The notes: generated from the letters alone by a model not told the origin. 64,000 bases of DNA from Rhizobacter sp. AJA081-3 (GCF_017795745.1 NZ_CP059067.1:5146001-5210000); one strand, 5' to 3'; counted from the stretch's first letter, positions 8,779 to 17,123 are shown. A program made the numbers and translations.

Positions 8779-8853
8779 GCGACCGTGGTGAAGTGGATAT
8801 CATGCGGCCCTCCGAAGGCCACGTCGCAGGTTCGATTCCTGCCGGTCGCGCCA
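8779..8853 (+). tRNA. tRNA-Arg(CCG)
   Basis: Full cloverleaf read by eye. Acceptor stem GCGACCG pairs with CGGTCGC, discriminator G and an encoded CCA (8851-8853). The D arm is GTGA/TCAT with loop AGTGGATA. The anticodon stem (G-rich, first pair mismatched) encloses loop CTCCGAA, giving anticodon CCG, which reads the Arg codon CGG. The T arm is GCAGG-TTCGATT-CCTGC. CGG is a plausible frequent codon in this GC-rich genome. Confidence 0.95.
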
Positions 8854-8872
8854 CCTTCCCCGCATCGCCCGC

Positions 8873-8878
8873 TATAAT
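8873..8878 (+). promoter_or_regulatory. Candidate -10 (TATAAT) downstream of the tRNA
   Basis: A perfect TATAAT 20 bases after the tRNA, ahead of the small gene at 9014 and infA. The -35 would overlap the tRNA 3' end and is not convincing. It could drive the infA region; unproven. Confidence 0.35.
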
Positions 8879-9013
8879 GCCGGCACTCGTCGACGACCGC
8901 TTCACCGCGGTCCCCCTCAACGACGACAGGTGCGGCCAGACGCCATGACGTGCTGCACCGGCGCCGATCGCTCGGCGTGACCCCGTCCCCACCCCCGGCT
9001 GACCTGCAGCGAA

Positions 9014-9358
9014 ATGCCCTGCAGGGCACGGCACGAAGGGCGGCCCGGTTCCTCATTCTTTTCCCTCCAGACCCCGCGCACCGGCCTGTGTGCCGCGCCC
9101 GGGTTGTACCGAAAGCACTGCATCAAGCATTCCATCGAAATCGGCAAGTACCTTGTCTCGCCGCTGATCAAACAACTCGACGACGGGCAATACGCCCCGT
9201 CCGTCTCCATCCGCACCGGCCGCGGCAGCGCCACGCACGATCGTGTGCTGCGCCTCACGCCGCGGTTCGACTCCCTGCACGCCGCCATCCGCTACGCCAC
9301 CGACGAGGGCCTGCGCTGGATCGGCATGCCCGCGGCACCCCTTTCATCGCAACACTAG
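9014..9358 (+). CDS. Small conserved protein of unknown function upstream of infA
   Basis: The C-terminal about 70 residues look like a real small folded protein ('KYLVSPLIKQLDDGQYAPSV', 'GSATHDRVLRL', 'AIRYATDEGLRWI'), similar to short basic proteins seen in Burkholderiales that I cannot name. The first 30 codons after the ATG at 9014 are low-complexity and may be leader; a TTG at 9104 would give 84 residues and fits the homologous core better. It ends 9 bases before infA and is probably cotranscribed. Confidence 0.55.
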   Translation: MPCRARHEGRPGSSFFSLQTPRTGLCAAPGLYRKHCIKHSIEIGKYLVSPLIKQLDDGQYAPSVSIRTGRGSATHDRVLRLTPRFDSLHAAIRYATDEGLRWIGMPAAPLSSQH

Positions 9359-9367
9359 GAGCACCCC

Positions 9368-9625
9368 ATGGCCAAGGAAGAACTCATCGAGATGCAGGGG
9401 ATCGTCAACGAGATCCTGCCCGACCTGCGCTGCCGCGTGACGCTGGAGAACGGCCATCAGCTGGTGGCCTACACCTCCGGCAAGATGCGCAAGAACCACA
9501 TCCGCATCCTGGCCGGCGACAACGTGTCGCTGGAGCTCTCGCCCTACGACCTGAGCAAGGGCCGGATCACCTTCCGGCACCTGGTGCGCAACGGCCAGCC
9601 GAGCACGCCGCGCCGCAGCTTCTGA
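9368..9625 (+). CDS. infA: Translation initiation factor IF-1
   Basis: S1/OB-fold initiation factor of 85 residues that binds the ribosomal A site with IF-2 and IF-3. Diagnostic sequence is '[19 protein letters not shown]' then '[20 protein letters not shown]' and 'KGRITFRH'. It is slightly longer than the usual 72 residues, with a short basic tail. Betaproteobacteria often carry an extra IF-1 outside the ribosomal protein operon; this looks like such a copy. A terminator follows at 9635. Confidence 0.93.
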   Translation: MAKEELIEMQGIVNEILPDLRCRVTLENGHQLVAYTSGKMRKNHIRILAGDNVSLELSPYDLSKGRITFRHLVRNGQPSTPRRSF

Positions 9626-9634
9626 TCGACACCG

Positions 9635-9667
9635 AGGTCGGCGCTCTCCGCGCCGACCTGTTCGGTT
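9635..9667 (+). terminator. Rho-independent-type terminator after infA
   Basis: A perfect 10-bp stem (AGGTCGGCGC / GCGCCGACCT) with a 5-base loop, followed by the T-rich GTTCGGTTT. It isolates infA from the nifB regulatory region that starts at 9668. Confidence 0.75.
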
Positions 9668-9683
9668 TGTCGCAAAGGACACA
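9668..9683 (+). promoter_or_regulatory. NifA upstream activator site of nifB
   Basis: Exact TGT-N10-ACA (TGTCGCAAAGGACACA), the established NifA binding consensus. It lies 56 bases upstream of a sigma-54 -24 element, somewhat closer than the usual 80-150, and is embedded in TTTGTCGCAAA, which recurs at other nif-type sites in this window. Confidence 0.85.
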
Positions 9684-9738
9684 GCCTCCGCCGTCGGGCG
9701 GAGCGCGCTAAGTCCCTGATTCACAACGCTTCGTGCAC

Positions 9739-9754
9739 TGGCACGGGTCTCGCA
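9739..9754 (+). promoter_or_regulatory. Sigma-54 (-24/-12) promoter of the nifB operon
   Basis: TGGCACG-GGTC-TCGCA: GG at 9740-9741 and GC at 9752-9753 are exactly 10 bases apart, matching TGGCACG-N4-TTGC with one substitution. The predicted start site is about 30 bases before the nifB ATG. Confidence 0.88.
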
Positions 9755-9794
9755 ATGGTGGCCTCGAATCCACCATGCGACGAGGGCCCGCGCG

Positions 9795-11375
9795 ATGAGC
9801 AACACAGCGTTCGTATCGATCGGCGATCTCAAGCGCGGCCGCCAGGCTCTGAGCCCGGTCGCACAGATCCTCGAGACCGCCGCGAGCGGTGGCTGCTCCA
9901 CGAGCGGCGGCGAGGGCAAGGCCAGCTGCGGTTCGTCCGGCGGCCCCGACGACATGCCCGCGGAGATCTGGGAGAAGGTCAAGAACCATCCCTGCTACTC
10001 CGAAGAGGCACACCACCACTACGCCCGCATGCACGTGGCTGTCGCGCCGGCGTGCAACATCCAGTGCAACTACTGCAATCGCAAGTACGACTGCAGCAAC
10101 GAGTCGCGCCCCGGCGTCGTCAGCCAGAAGCTCACGCCTGACCAGGCGGTGAAGAAGGTCGTCGCGGTGGCCAGCGAGATCCCGCAGATGACCGTGCTGG
10201 GCATCGCCGGCCCGGGAGACGCGCTGGCGAACCCGAAGAAGACCTTCGACACCTTCCGCATGCTCCAGGAGCAGGCCCCGGACATCAAGCTGTGCCTGTC
10301 GACCAACGGCCTGGCGCTGCCGCAGATGGTCGACGAGATCTGCAAGTACAACATCGACCACGTCACCATCACCATCAACATGGTGGACCCGGAGGTCGGC
10401 GCGAAGATCTACCCGTGGATCTTCTGGGAGCACCGGCGCGTCACCGGCATCGAGGCCGCGACCATCCTGCACAAGCAGCAGATGCTGGGCCTGGAGATGC
10501 TCACCGCGCGCGGCGTGCTCACCAAGATCAACTCGGTGCTGATCCCCGGCATCAACGACGAGCACCTCTACGAGGTGAACCGCGAGGTCAAGAAGCGCGG
10601 CGCCTTCCTGCACAACATCATGCCGCTGATCAGCGAGGCCGAGCACGGCACGGTGTTCGGGCTGACCGGCCAGCGCGGCCCGAGCGCGCAGGAGCTGAAG
10701 GCCGTGCAGGACGCCTGCATGGGCGGCGCGAATCTGATGCGGCATTGCCGGCAATGCCGCGCTGATGCGGTCGGACTTCTTGGCGAAGACCGCAGCGAGG
10801 AGTTCACGCTCGACAAGATTGACGCGATGGAGGTCGTCTACGACCTCGACAAGCGCCGCGCCTACCAGGAGAAGGTGGAGGTCGAGCGTGCCGCGCAGCA
10901 CGAGGCCAAGCTGGCCGCGCTGGATGCCGTGCAGGCCGACGACGGCGTCGATGCCGACATGAAGGTGCTCGTGGCCGTCGCCACCGAAGGCCACGGCAAG
11001 GTCAACCAGCACTTCGGCCACGCCACCGAGTTCCAGATCTTCGAGGTGAGCAAGGCCGAGGCGCTGTTCGTCGGCCACCGCCGCGTCGACCTCTATTGCC
11101 AGGGCGGCTACGGCGAGGACGAGCAGCTGCCGTCCATCGTCGGCGCGATCAACGACTGCCACGCCGTGCTGGTCTCGAAGATCGGCGCCTGCCCGCGCGA
11201 CGAGCTGACGGCCGCCGGCATCGAGCCGGTCGACGCGTACGCGCACGAGTTCATCGAGAAGGCCGCGCTGTCGTGGTTCGCGGGTTACCGCGAGCGCATC
11301 GCGCGCGGCGAGATCACCCACCAGCCGCGCGGCGACGCGCGCATCCGGCAGGGCGCATTCACCGCCGCCGCCTAG
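9795..11375 (+). CDS. nifB: FeMo-cofactor biosynthesis radical SAM protein NifB
   Basis: Radical SAM enzyme that joins two [4Fe-4S] clusters with a carbide carbon and a sulfur to form NifB-co, the first committed step to FeMo-co. It is 526 residues, a full two-domain form. The SAM-cluster motif '[14 protein letters not shown]' is near residue 90; '[15 protein letters not shown]' supplies further ligands. The C-terminal part from about residue 393 ('[20 protein letters not shown]') is the NifX-like cofactor-binding domain. It heads a long operon in which many stop and start codons overlap. Confidence 0.98.
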   Translation: MSNTAFVSIGDLKRGRQALSPVAQILETAASGGCSTSGGEGKASCGSSGGPDDMPAEIWEKVKNHPCYSEEAHHHYARMHVAVAPACNIQCNYCNRKYDCSNESRPGVVSQKLTPDQAVKKVVAVASEIPQMTVLGIAGPGDALANPKKTFDTFRMLQEQAPDIKLCLSTNGLALPQMVDEICKYNIDHVTITINMVDPEVGAKIYPWIFWEHRRVTGIEAATILHKQQMLGLEMLTARGVLTKINSVLIPGINDEHLYEVNREVKKRGAFLHNIMPLISEAEHGTVFGLTGQRGPSAQELKAVQDACMGGANLMRHCRQCRADAVGLLGEDRSEEFTLDKIDAMEVVYDLDKRRAYQEKVEVERAAQHEAKLAALDAVQADDGVDADMKVLVAVATEGHGKVNQHFGHATEFQIFEVSKAEALFVGHRRVDLYCQGGYGEDEQLPSIVGAINDCHAVLVSKIGACPRDELTAAGIEPVDAYAHEFIEKAALSWFAGYRERIARGEITHQPRGDARIRQGAFTAAA

Positions 11376-11401
11376 TTCTTGTCCGACCCGAGGAGACCGT
11401 C

Positions 11402-11596
11402 ATGGCCCTGAAGATCATCGCCTCCATGTGCACCGCCTGCTCCGCCTGCGAGCCGGAATGCCCCAACGTCGCCATCCGCGAGAAGGGCGGCACCTTCATC
11501 ATCGACCCGGCCAAGTGCACCGAGTGCGAAGGCCACTTCGACGCGCCGCAGTGCATCGCGGTGTGCCCGGTCGATGGCTGTATCAAGAAGGTATGA
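11402..11596 (+). CDS. fdxN: nif-associated 2[4Fe-4S] ferredoxin FdxN
   Basis: Low-potential bacterial ferredoxin of 64 residues with two cluster motifs: '[12 protein letters not shown]' and '[18 protein letters not shown]', the second with the long Cys spacing typical of FdxN/FrxN. FdxN ferredoxins encoded next to nifB supply electrons to NifB or nitrogenase. It lies 26 bases after nifB, and its stop overlaps the next start (ATGA). Confidence 0.93.
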   Translation: MALKIIASMCTACSACEPECPNVAIREKGGTFIIDPAKCTECEGHFDAPQCIAVCPVDGCIKKV

Positions 11597-11982
11597 GCGC
11601 CATGCTGCAACCCAAGGTGACGGTCACGCCCGCGGCCGAGAAGTTCATGCGCCGCATGGTGCGTTTCTCCGCCACGCCGGCCGGCGGCTTCCGCCTCACG
11701 GTCGCGCCGGGCGGCTGTTCGGGCTACACCTCCGAGTTCACCGTCGAGCCGGCCCCGCAGGGCGGCGACAGCGAGCTGGCCGTCAACGGCCTGCGCGTCT
11801 TCCTGCCCGCCGAGAGCCGCCTGCTGCTCGACGGCGTGACGGTCGACTTCGCCGACACGCCGCTGCAATCGGGCCTGACCTTCGTGAACCCGAACGCGGA
11901 AGCCTGCGGCTGCTCGACGGCCGGCGAGAGCAAGCCGCCGGCGCAGGCCACGGTGTCGCTGTCGTCGATCAAGCGGCTCTGA
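11593..11982 (+). CDS. IscA/HesB-family Fe-S assembly protein (IscA-nif)
   Basis: A-type Fe-S carrier of 129 residues. It has the family signature Cys residues: '[12 protein letters not shown]' (the first Cys) and '[11 protein letters not shown]' (the CGC pair). Proteins of this type in nif operons deliver clusters to nitrogenase assembly proteins. Its start overlaps the fdxN stop as ATGA, so it is translationally coupled. The C-terminal extension beyond the CGC motif ('[18 protein letters not shown]') is longer than in housekeeping IscA. Confidence 0.9.
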   Translation: MSAMLQPKVTVTPAAEKFMRRMVRFSATPAGGFRLTVAPGGCSGYTSEFTVEPAPQGGDSELAVNGLRVFLPAESRLLLDGVTVDFADTPLQSGLTFVNPNAEACGCSTAGESKPPAQATVSLSSIKRL

Positions 11983-11996
11983 CGGAAGCGCAGGCC

Positions 11997-12557
11997 ATGG
12001 ACGCCGACTTCGACGCTGCGGTGCTCGGCCAGGGCCTGCCGCCGGCGGTCGAGGCGGCGCTCGCAGAGGCCGGCGCGCAGCGCGGCGACCCGGTGCGTGC
12101 CATGGCGGCGCTGATGCGCGCGCAGTCGCTCGCGCCGGACCATCCGGCGGTGCTGATCGCGTTCTACCGGCACCACTTCTACGGCCACCGCCTGCTGATG
12201 GCGCGCGATGTGGCGCGCCGCGCGCTGGTGGTCGGCGCGCAGGCATTGGGCCTGCCCGTGGTGTGGCGCGAGGTGCCGAAGCGGGCACTGCCCGGCGCGC
12301 GTCACGACGCGCCGACACGCTTCTTCCTCTTCGTGCTCAAGGGCTACGCCTACCTGAGCCTGCGCCTGGACGACGCCGTCGAGGCGCGCGACGCGCTGGC
12401 GCTGCTGCGCGCGCTCGACCCCGACGACTGTGTCGGCGCGGCGCTGCTCGAGGCGGTGCGCCAGCGCGCGCTGGCGGGCAATGCCGATGGCGACGAGCCG
12501 GTCTACGTGCAGGCCACCGGCGCCGCCGCCTGGGCGCGCCTGCCGGCCGCAGCCTGA
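11997..12557 (+). CDS. Helical-repeat (TPR-like) nif-operon protein
   Basis: A 186-residue Ala/Leu-rich protein predicted to be all alpha-helical, with a TPR-like pair of helices ('AMAALMRAQSLAPDHPAVLIAFYRH') and a second repeat near the C terminus ('YLSLRLDDAVEARDALALLRALDPDD'). No catalytic motif, cysteine pattern or signal peptide. It lies between the IscA-like gene and the LRV gene, so a scaffold role in Fe-S or cofactor assembly is likely but inferred from context only. ATG 11997 lies 14 bases after the IscA-like stop. Confidence 0.8.
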   Translation: MDADFDAAVLGQGLPPAVEAALAEAGAQRGDPVRAMAALMRAQSLAPDHPAVLIAFYRHHFYGHRLLMARDVARRALVVGAQALGLPVVWREVPKRALPGARHDAPTRFFLFVLKGYAYLSLRLDDAVEARDALALLRALDPDDCVGAALLEAVRQRALAGNADGDEPVYVQATGAAAWARLPAAA

Positions 12558-12568
12558 AGGTTCGCAGC

Positions 12569-13348
12569 ATGCAGACCGCCGACAGCAACGACATCCCGGC
12601 GATCGACTGGCACGGCGCGCCGATCACCGAGGCCACCTGCGCGAACTGCGAGCACGCCGTGCTGCGCGCACGCAGCGCCTGCGAGCCTGGCCGCAGCTGC
12701 ATGCGCGACGTCTATGCGCGCCGCATCGACCGCTTCTTCCGCAGCCACCCGCAGCTCGCCAACGCGCACCTGGCCGAGGCCTACTTCGAGGTGCGGGCGA
12801 TCGCGGCGCGTTATGCCGACATCTTCCACCTCGGTGCGCTGATGCGCGACCCCGACGAGACGGTGCGCCTGCAGGTCGCGCTGCGCGTACCGCAGCGGCA
12901 ACTGCTCACGCTTCGCGACGACCCGCACCGCGAGGTGCGCATCCGCGTCGCCCAACGACTGGCCCCGGCCGAACTGGCCAGCCTGGCGCGCGACGCCGAC
13001 TACCAAGTGCGTGCCATCGTCGCGCGCCGCGCTCCCGAAGGCCTGCTGACGCTGCTGATGCACGACACCGACCTGCAGGTGCGCCAGGAAGTGGCGCGCC
13101 GCATCCCGATGCCGGCGCTGTGGCGTTTGGCGTCCGACGCGGCGCCCGAAGTGCGGCGCATCGTCGCCGAGCGCCTGCCGGTGTCGCTGCTCGATGCGCT
13201 GGCCGCCGACGCCGACTGGACAGTGCGCTGGGAGGCCGCCGGCCGCGCCCAGGGCGCCGCGCTCGAGCGCCTGCTGAACGATGCCGAGCCCGAGGTGCGC
13301 GAACGCGCCCGCGAACGGCTCGATGCGAAGGAGCCCGTCCATGCCTGA
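12569..13348 (+). CDS. LRV protein with [4Fe-4S] cluster domain
   Basis: A 259-residue homologue of the Azotobacter vinelandii leucine-rich-repeat-variant (LRV) protein, which carries a [4Fe-4S] cluster on an alternating helical repeat. The N-terminal cysteines ('CANCEHAV', 'SACEPGRSCMRD') form the cluster domain. From about residue 85 there are about eight tandem repeats of roughly 24 residues with the theme 'D.D..VR..VA.R.P...L..L'. Its role in nitrogen fixation is unproven. It overlaps the downstream nifZ by 8 bases. Confidence 0.9.
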   Translation: MQTADSNDIPAIDWHGAPITEATCANCEHAVLRARSACEPGRSCMRDVYARRIDRFFRSHPQLANAHLAEAYFEVRAIAARYADIFHLGALMRDPDETVRLQVALRVPQRQLLTLRDDPHREVRIRVAQRLAPAELASLARDADYQVRAIVARRAPEGLLTLLMHDTDLQVRQEVARRIPMPALWRLASDAAPEVRRIVAERLPVSLLDALAADADWTVRWEAAGRAQGAALERLLNDAEPEVRERARERLDAKEPVHA

Positions 13349-13676
13349 CATCGCCCGCGACGACGACGTCATCGAGATCGCCCACCCGCCGCGCTTCGAG
13401 ATGGGCGAGCGCGTGATCAGCCGCAGCGTGGTGCGCAACGACGGCACCTACAACGGCCGCGACATCGGCGAGGTGCTGGTTCACAAGGGCGAGGTCGGCT
13501 TCGTGCGCTCGATCGGCACCTTCCTGCAGCAGTTCTACATCTATGCCGTCGAGTTCACCGACAGCGGCCACCGCGTGGGCATGCGCGCCAAGGAACTCTG
13601 CACGCTCGACCACCTGCCCGAGGAGGTGCTCGCGCAGCTCGGCGAGCGCGCGGCACAGCTCGATTCCCTTCGCTGA
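13341..13676 (+). CDS. nifZ: NifZ, first copy
   Basis: A 111-residue NifZ, needed with NifH for maturation of the second P-cluster of the MoFe protein. Conserved features are 'RFEMGERVISRSVVRNDGTYNGRDIGEVLVHKGE' (a beta-barrel-like core) and 'VGFVRSIGTFLQQFYIYAVEF'. ATG 13341 overlaps the end of the LRV gene by 8 bases. A second NifZ-like gene follows 12 bases later. Confidence 0.93.
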   Translation: MPDIARDDDVIEIAHPPRFEMGERVISRSVVRNDGTYNGRDIGEVLVHKGEVGFVRSIGTFLQQFYIYAVEFTDSGHRVGMRAKELCTLDHLPEEVLAQLGERAAQLDSLR

Positions 13677-13688
13677 AGGAGACCCGCC

Positions 13689-13943
13689 ATGATCGAACCG
13701 CGCGAACCGAAGTACCAATGGGGCCAGCCGGTCGTGGCCGCCATCGACCTCTACAACGACGGCAGCTTGCCCGATGCGCCGCAGGAAGACATCCTGCTCA
13801 TCGTCGCCGGCGGCCCCGGCGAGATCGTGCAGATCGGCCACCACGACGAGGCCAACGTGCCGATCTACCTGGTCGACTTTGGCGTGGTGGTGCTCGGCTG
13901 CCTGGAAGAAGAGATCGCGCCGATGGCGGAGGCGATGGCGTGA
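13689..13943 (+). CDS. NifZ-domain protein, second copy
   Basis: An 84-residue NifZ-family protein with the core 'QWGQPVVAAIDLYNDGS' and 'GGPGEIVQIGHHDEANVPIYLVDF'. It is preceded by an AAGGAGA ribosome site. Two consecutive NifZ-fold genes are known in several proteobacterial nif operons, where the domains may work together; this one is shorter and its own role is not established. Its stop overlaps a GTG start (GTGA). Confidence 0.88.
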   Translation: MIEPREPKYQWGQPVVAAIDLYNDGSLPDAPQEDILLIVAGGPGEIVQIGHHDEANVPIYLVDFGVVVLGCLEEEIAPMAEAMA

Positions 13944-14278
13944 GTGCCGTGCTGCAGAGTGCGCCGCAGGTGCTGGCGCTGGACCGCGCCCGCATCGCGC
14001 GGGCACTCGCGCGGCGCCAGCGCTACAAGTACGTGCGGCCGCGCGTCGAGCGCGAGGGCCTGGGCTGGAAGGTGGTGAGCCCGAACTGCTCGCGCAGCGT
14101 CGACGCGGCCGGCGGCGAGATCGCCATCGCCTGGCTCGTGCCGGGCAGCAACGGCCAATGGCTGCTGCACGCACGCGACCATGCGCAGGGCTGCTGGGTG
14201 CTCAAGGCCTCGGGCCTGCGCCTGGACGAGGCGCTGGGCCGGCTGTGCGCCGACCCGAAGCGGGAGTTCTGGCAATGA
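13940..14278 (+). CDS. Small nif-operon protein, possibly DUF3024-like
   Basis: A 112-residue basic protein starting at a GTG that overlaps the previous stop. The N-terminal 'ARALARRQRYKYVRPRVE' and the Trp-containing 'WLLHARDHAQGCWVLKASG' recall DUF3024-type proteins, but the match is weak and from memory. No cofactor motif is visible. Both ends are coupled by 4-base overlaps (with nifZ and nifS), so it is certainly part of the operon. Confidence 0.75.
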   Translation: MSAVLQSAPQVLALDRARIARALARRQRYKYVRPRVEREGLGWKVVSPNCSRSVDAAGGEIAIAWLVPGSNGQWLLHARDHAQGCWVLKASGLRLDEALGRLCADPKREFWQ

Positions 14279-15435
14279 GCTCGCCCGTCTACCTAGACCA
14301 CAACGCGACGACGCAGCCTGCGCCCGAAGTGATCGCGGAGATGGTCGACGCGATGCAGCGGGCCTGGGCCAACCCCTCGTCCACGCATGCGCCAGGTCAG
14401 GCGGCGCGACGCCTGCTTGCGGACGCCCGGGCGCGGGTGGCGAATTTCCTCGGTGCGCAGGCCTCCGAAGTGGTCTTCACCAGCGGCGCGACCGAGGCCA
14501 ACCACATGGCCGTGCTCGGTGCGCTGGCCAGCTCGCGCGGCCGGCTGCGCCGGCGCCTGGTGCTGTCGGCCGTCGAGCACCCCGGCCTGCTCGCGCTCGC
14601 GCAGCGCCTGGCCGACGAGGGCGTGCCGGTCGACCTCATCCGTGTCGATGCGCAGGGCCGGCTCGACCTGGACCACGCCCGCGCGCTGATCCGCGATGAC
14701 GTGTCGCTGGTCAGCGTGATGGGTGCGAACAACGAGACCGGCGTGTGCATGCCCATCGCAGCATTGGCCGAACTGGCGCGTGCCCACGGTGCCTGGTTGC
14801 ACGTCGATGCCACGCAGCTCGCCGGCAAGTCGAATCTGAGTTTCGCAGCCAGCGGCGCCGACCTCATGTCCGTGTCGGCGCACAAGCTCGCCGGGCCCAA
14901 GGGGGTCGGTGCGCTGCTCGTTCGCAAGGGCCTGCCGCTGGCGCCGTTGATCTCGGGCCGCCAGGAGCGGCACCGCCGCGGCGGCACCGAGAACCTGCCC
15001 GGCATCGCCGGCTTCGCCGCCGCCTGCGAACTCGCCGGGGCCACGCTGGCCGCCGACATCGAGCGCATTCGCGGGCTGCGCGAGCGGCTCGAGCAGGGCC
15101 TGCTGCGTGGCCTGCCCGGCACCCATCTGTATGGCGCGCAGACCGAGCGCCTGCCCAACACCGCCTGCCTGCGTTTTGCCGACCTCGCTGCCGAGCCCGT
15201 GCTCGCGCGGCTCGAGCGCGCCGGCGTGGTCGCCTCGTCCGGCGCCGCCTGCAGCGCCGGCGGCACGCAGCCCTCGCATGTGTTGCTGGCGATGGGCGAG
15301 AGCGCGGCGCAGGCCAAGTCCGGCGTGCGCTTCTCGCTCGGCCGCGAGACCTCTGCCGCCGACATCGACGCGGCGCTCGACGCCGTGCAGCACGCGCTGG
15401 TTCCCCTGCTCGACCCGCAGCCGCTGGCTGCCTGA
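14275..15435 (+). CDS. nifS: Cysteine desulfurase NifS
   Basis: PLP enzyme of 386 residues that takes sulfur from cysteine for nitrogenase Fe-S cluster assembly. Key features: 'YLDHNATT' at the N terminus, 'TSGATEANHMAV', the PLP Asp/Gln region 'HVDATQLAGK', the Schiff-base lysine in 'SVSAHKLAGPKGVG', and the active-site Cys loop 'SSGAACSAGGTQPSHVL'. No nifU is seen in this window. The start overlaps the previous stop (ATGA). Confidence 0.95.
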   Translation: MSSPVYLDHNATTQPAPEVIAEMVDAMQRAWANPSSTHAPGQAARRLLADARARVANFLGAQASEVVFTSGATEANHMAVLGALASSRGRLRRRLVLSAVEHPGLLALAQRLADEGVPVDLIRVDAQGRLDLDHARALIRDDVSLVSVMGANNETGVCMPIAALAELARAHGAWLHVDATQLAGKSNLSFAASGADLMSVSAHKLAGPKGVGALLVRKGLPLAPLISGRQERHRRGGTENLPGIAGFAAACELAGATLAADIERIRGLRERLEQGLLRGLPGTHLYGAQTERLPNTACLRFADLAAEPVLARLERAGVVASSGAACSAGGTQPSHVLLAMGESAAQAKSGVRFSLGRETSAADIDAALDAVQHALVPLLDPQPLAA

Positions 15436-15458
15436 CCGCCTGACCCCAAGGAAGAACC

Positions 15459-15674
15459 ATGAAGGTGATGATCCGCAAGACTTCGACCGGCGCCCTGTCG
15501 GCCTACGTGCCGAAGAAGGACCTGGAGGAGCCGATCGTCGCGCAGGAGCTCGAAGGCCTGTGGGGCGGCACGATCACGCTGGCCAACGGCTGGCTGCTCG
15601 CGCTGCCGGAGATGGCGGTGGGCACCTCGCTGCCGATCACCGTCGAGGCGCGTCGCCTTTCCGGCGGGGATTGA
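15459..15674 (+). CDS. nifT: NifT/FixU family protein
   Basis: A 71-residue NifT/FixU protein: 'MKVMIRKTSTGALSAYVPKK' then 'WGGTITLANGWLLALPEM'. Small nif-operon protein with no essential phenotype reported in model diazotrophs; its role is unknown. Normally found after nifK or nifB-nifZ; here it lies after nifS, one base before the next gene. Confidence 0.93.
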   Translation: MKVMIRKTSTGALSAYVPKKDLEEPIVAQELEGLWGGTITLANGWLLALPEMAVGTSLPITVEARRLSGGD

Positions 15675-15675
15675 G

Positions 15676-15933
15676 ATGGAAGCCGCCACGCTGACCGAAG
15701 CCATGGTCATCGCCGACGCCGCGAGCAGCGTGCGCGAGGCCGCCGCCGCGCTGCGCACGCGCTTCGCCAATCTGCGCGTGGTCGTCGTCGATGCCTTCGA
15801 CATGCGTAGCGAGACGCCGGCGGCCGTCGGCGCGAAGCGCCAGCTCTACCTCGGTGCGAGCGACGGCCACTGCTGGTCGGTGACCCACGACGCCGGCCAG
15901 GCCTGCGGCTTCTTCATTGCCGAGCGCGGCTGA
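15676..15933 (+). CDS. Small conserved nif-operon protein (possibly DUF6129)
   Basis: An 85-residue acidic protein with an amphipathic N-terminal helix and a beta-rich C terminus ('RQLYLGASDGHCWSVTHDAG'). I recall proteins like this next to nifT under the label DUF6129, but the name is uncertain. It has two cysteines and no known motif. It starts 1 base after the nifT stop, so it is surely cotranslated. Confidence 0.75.
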   Translation: MEAATLTEAMVIADAASSVREAAAALRTRFANLRVVVVDAFDMRSETPAAVGAKRQLYLGASDGHCWSVTHDAGQACGFFIAERG

Positions 15934-15946
15934 GCCGGCACGCACC

Positions 15947-17110
15947 ATGTCCGACGCCGACCTGCCCGACGACTGGCTGCTGCTCTCCGAGCCGGACCTG
16001 AGCGAGCTCGAATCCGATCTCGTGCAGGCCGCCTTGCGCGCGCCGCGCCTGTCGGCCGGCCGCATGGTCGAGCGTTTCGAGGCCGGCTTCGCACGCTGGG
16101 TCGGCCGCGCGCACGCGGTGGCGGTGGGCAGCGGCACGCTGGGCACCTGGCTGGCGCTGCGCGCGCTGGGCATCGGGCCGGGCGACGAGGTGATCGCCTC
16201 GCCCTACGGCTGGCACCAGGTGGCGCATGCCGTCACGCTGTGCGGTGCGCGCGTGGTGTTCGCCGACATCGACTACTGGTCGGGCTGCCTCGACCCGGCG
16301 CGCGCCGCCGCGCAGGTCACGCCGGCCACGCGCGCCATCCTCGCCGGCAATGTCAACGGCCACCCGGCGGCGTGGGCCGGCCTGCGCGAGCTGGCGGAGG
16401 TGCGCGGCCTGGCGCTGATCGAAGACTCCACCGAGGCGATCGGCTCGGTCTACCGCGGCCGCGTGGTGGGCAGCTTCGGCGACCTGTCGGTGTTCGACTT
16501 CTCTCAGCCCTCGGCGCTGTGTTGCGGCGAGGGCGGCATGGTCGTCACCGACGACGCGGCACTCGCCTCGGAGCTGCGCTACCTGCGTTCGCGCTCGATC
16601 GGTGACCGCCGCTCGGTCTCGGTCGGCTCGCGCGTGCCGATCCAGGCGTCCATCAGCGAAGTCACCGCGGCGCTCGGCGTCGCGCAGCTCACGCGCATCG
16701 ACGAGATCCTGGCGCGGCGCAAGGATGTCGAGGCGAGCTACCTCGCGCAGATGCTCAGCTTCGAGGGCATCAAGCCGCCCTATGTGGCACAGGGTGTCGA
16801 CAGCGTGCACTGGATGCTCTACCTCGTGCACCTGGGCAAGCGCTTCACCGCCAGCGCATGCGCGCAGATCGTCGAGGACCTCGCCACCGAATGCGTCGAG
16901 ACGGTGATGTACTGCCAGCCGCTGCACCAGCAGCACCACTACATGCAGCAAGGCTGGAAGCGCGGAGCGCTGCCGCTGACCGAGCGCATCGCCGACCGCG
17001 CGCTGGCGCTGCCACTGCACGGCGGCCTCGAAGCCGACCACGTCAAGTTCATCGTCGAGACGCTGAAGGACTCGTCCATCAACGTCGGCGCCGGTGCCGC
17101 GATCTACTGA
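15947..17110 (+). CDS. DegT/DnrJ/EryC1/StrS-family protein lacking the PLP lysine
   Basis: A 387-residue protein with the fold-type-I aminotransferase layout of the DegT family: 'VGSGTLGTWLALRALGIGPGDEVIASPYGW' region, 'ALIEDSTEAIGS' (cofactor Asp) and 'GDLSVFDFSQPSALCCGEGGMV'. In active members the last motif carries the Schiff-base lysine (as in SF..xK..xxGEGG); here that place is Ser189 (base 16511). Two cysteines follow directly. It is therefore unlikely to be a normal aminotransferase; a PLP-binding non-transaminase or a pseudoenzyme is possible. The substrates known for the family are nucleotide sugars, but no sugar genes are near. It lies in the nifB operon next to a SIR2-like gene. 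Confidence 0.87.
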   Translation: MSDADLPDDWLLLSEPDLSELESDLVQAALRAPRLSAGRMVERFEAGFARWVGRAHAVAVGSGTLGTWLALRALGIGPGDEVIASPYGWHQVAHAVTLCGARVVFADIDYWSGCLDPARAAAQVTPATRAILAGNVNGHPAAWAGLRELAEVRGLALIEDSTEAIGSVYRGRVVGSFGDLSVFDFSQPSALCCGEGGMVVTDDAALASELRYLRSRSIGDRRSVSVGSRVPIQASISEVTAALGVAQLTRIDEILARRKDVEASYLAQMLSFEGIKPPYVAQGVDSVHWMLYLVHLGKRFTASACAQIVEDLATECVETVMYCQPLHQQHHYMQQGWKRGALPLTERIADRALALPLHGGLEADHVKFIVETLKDSSINVGAGAAIY

Positions 17111-17123
17111 CCCAGGAAACCCC

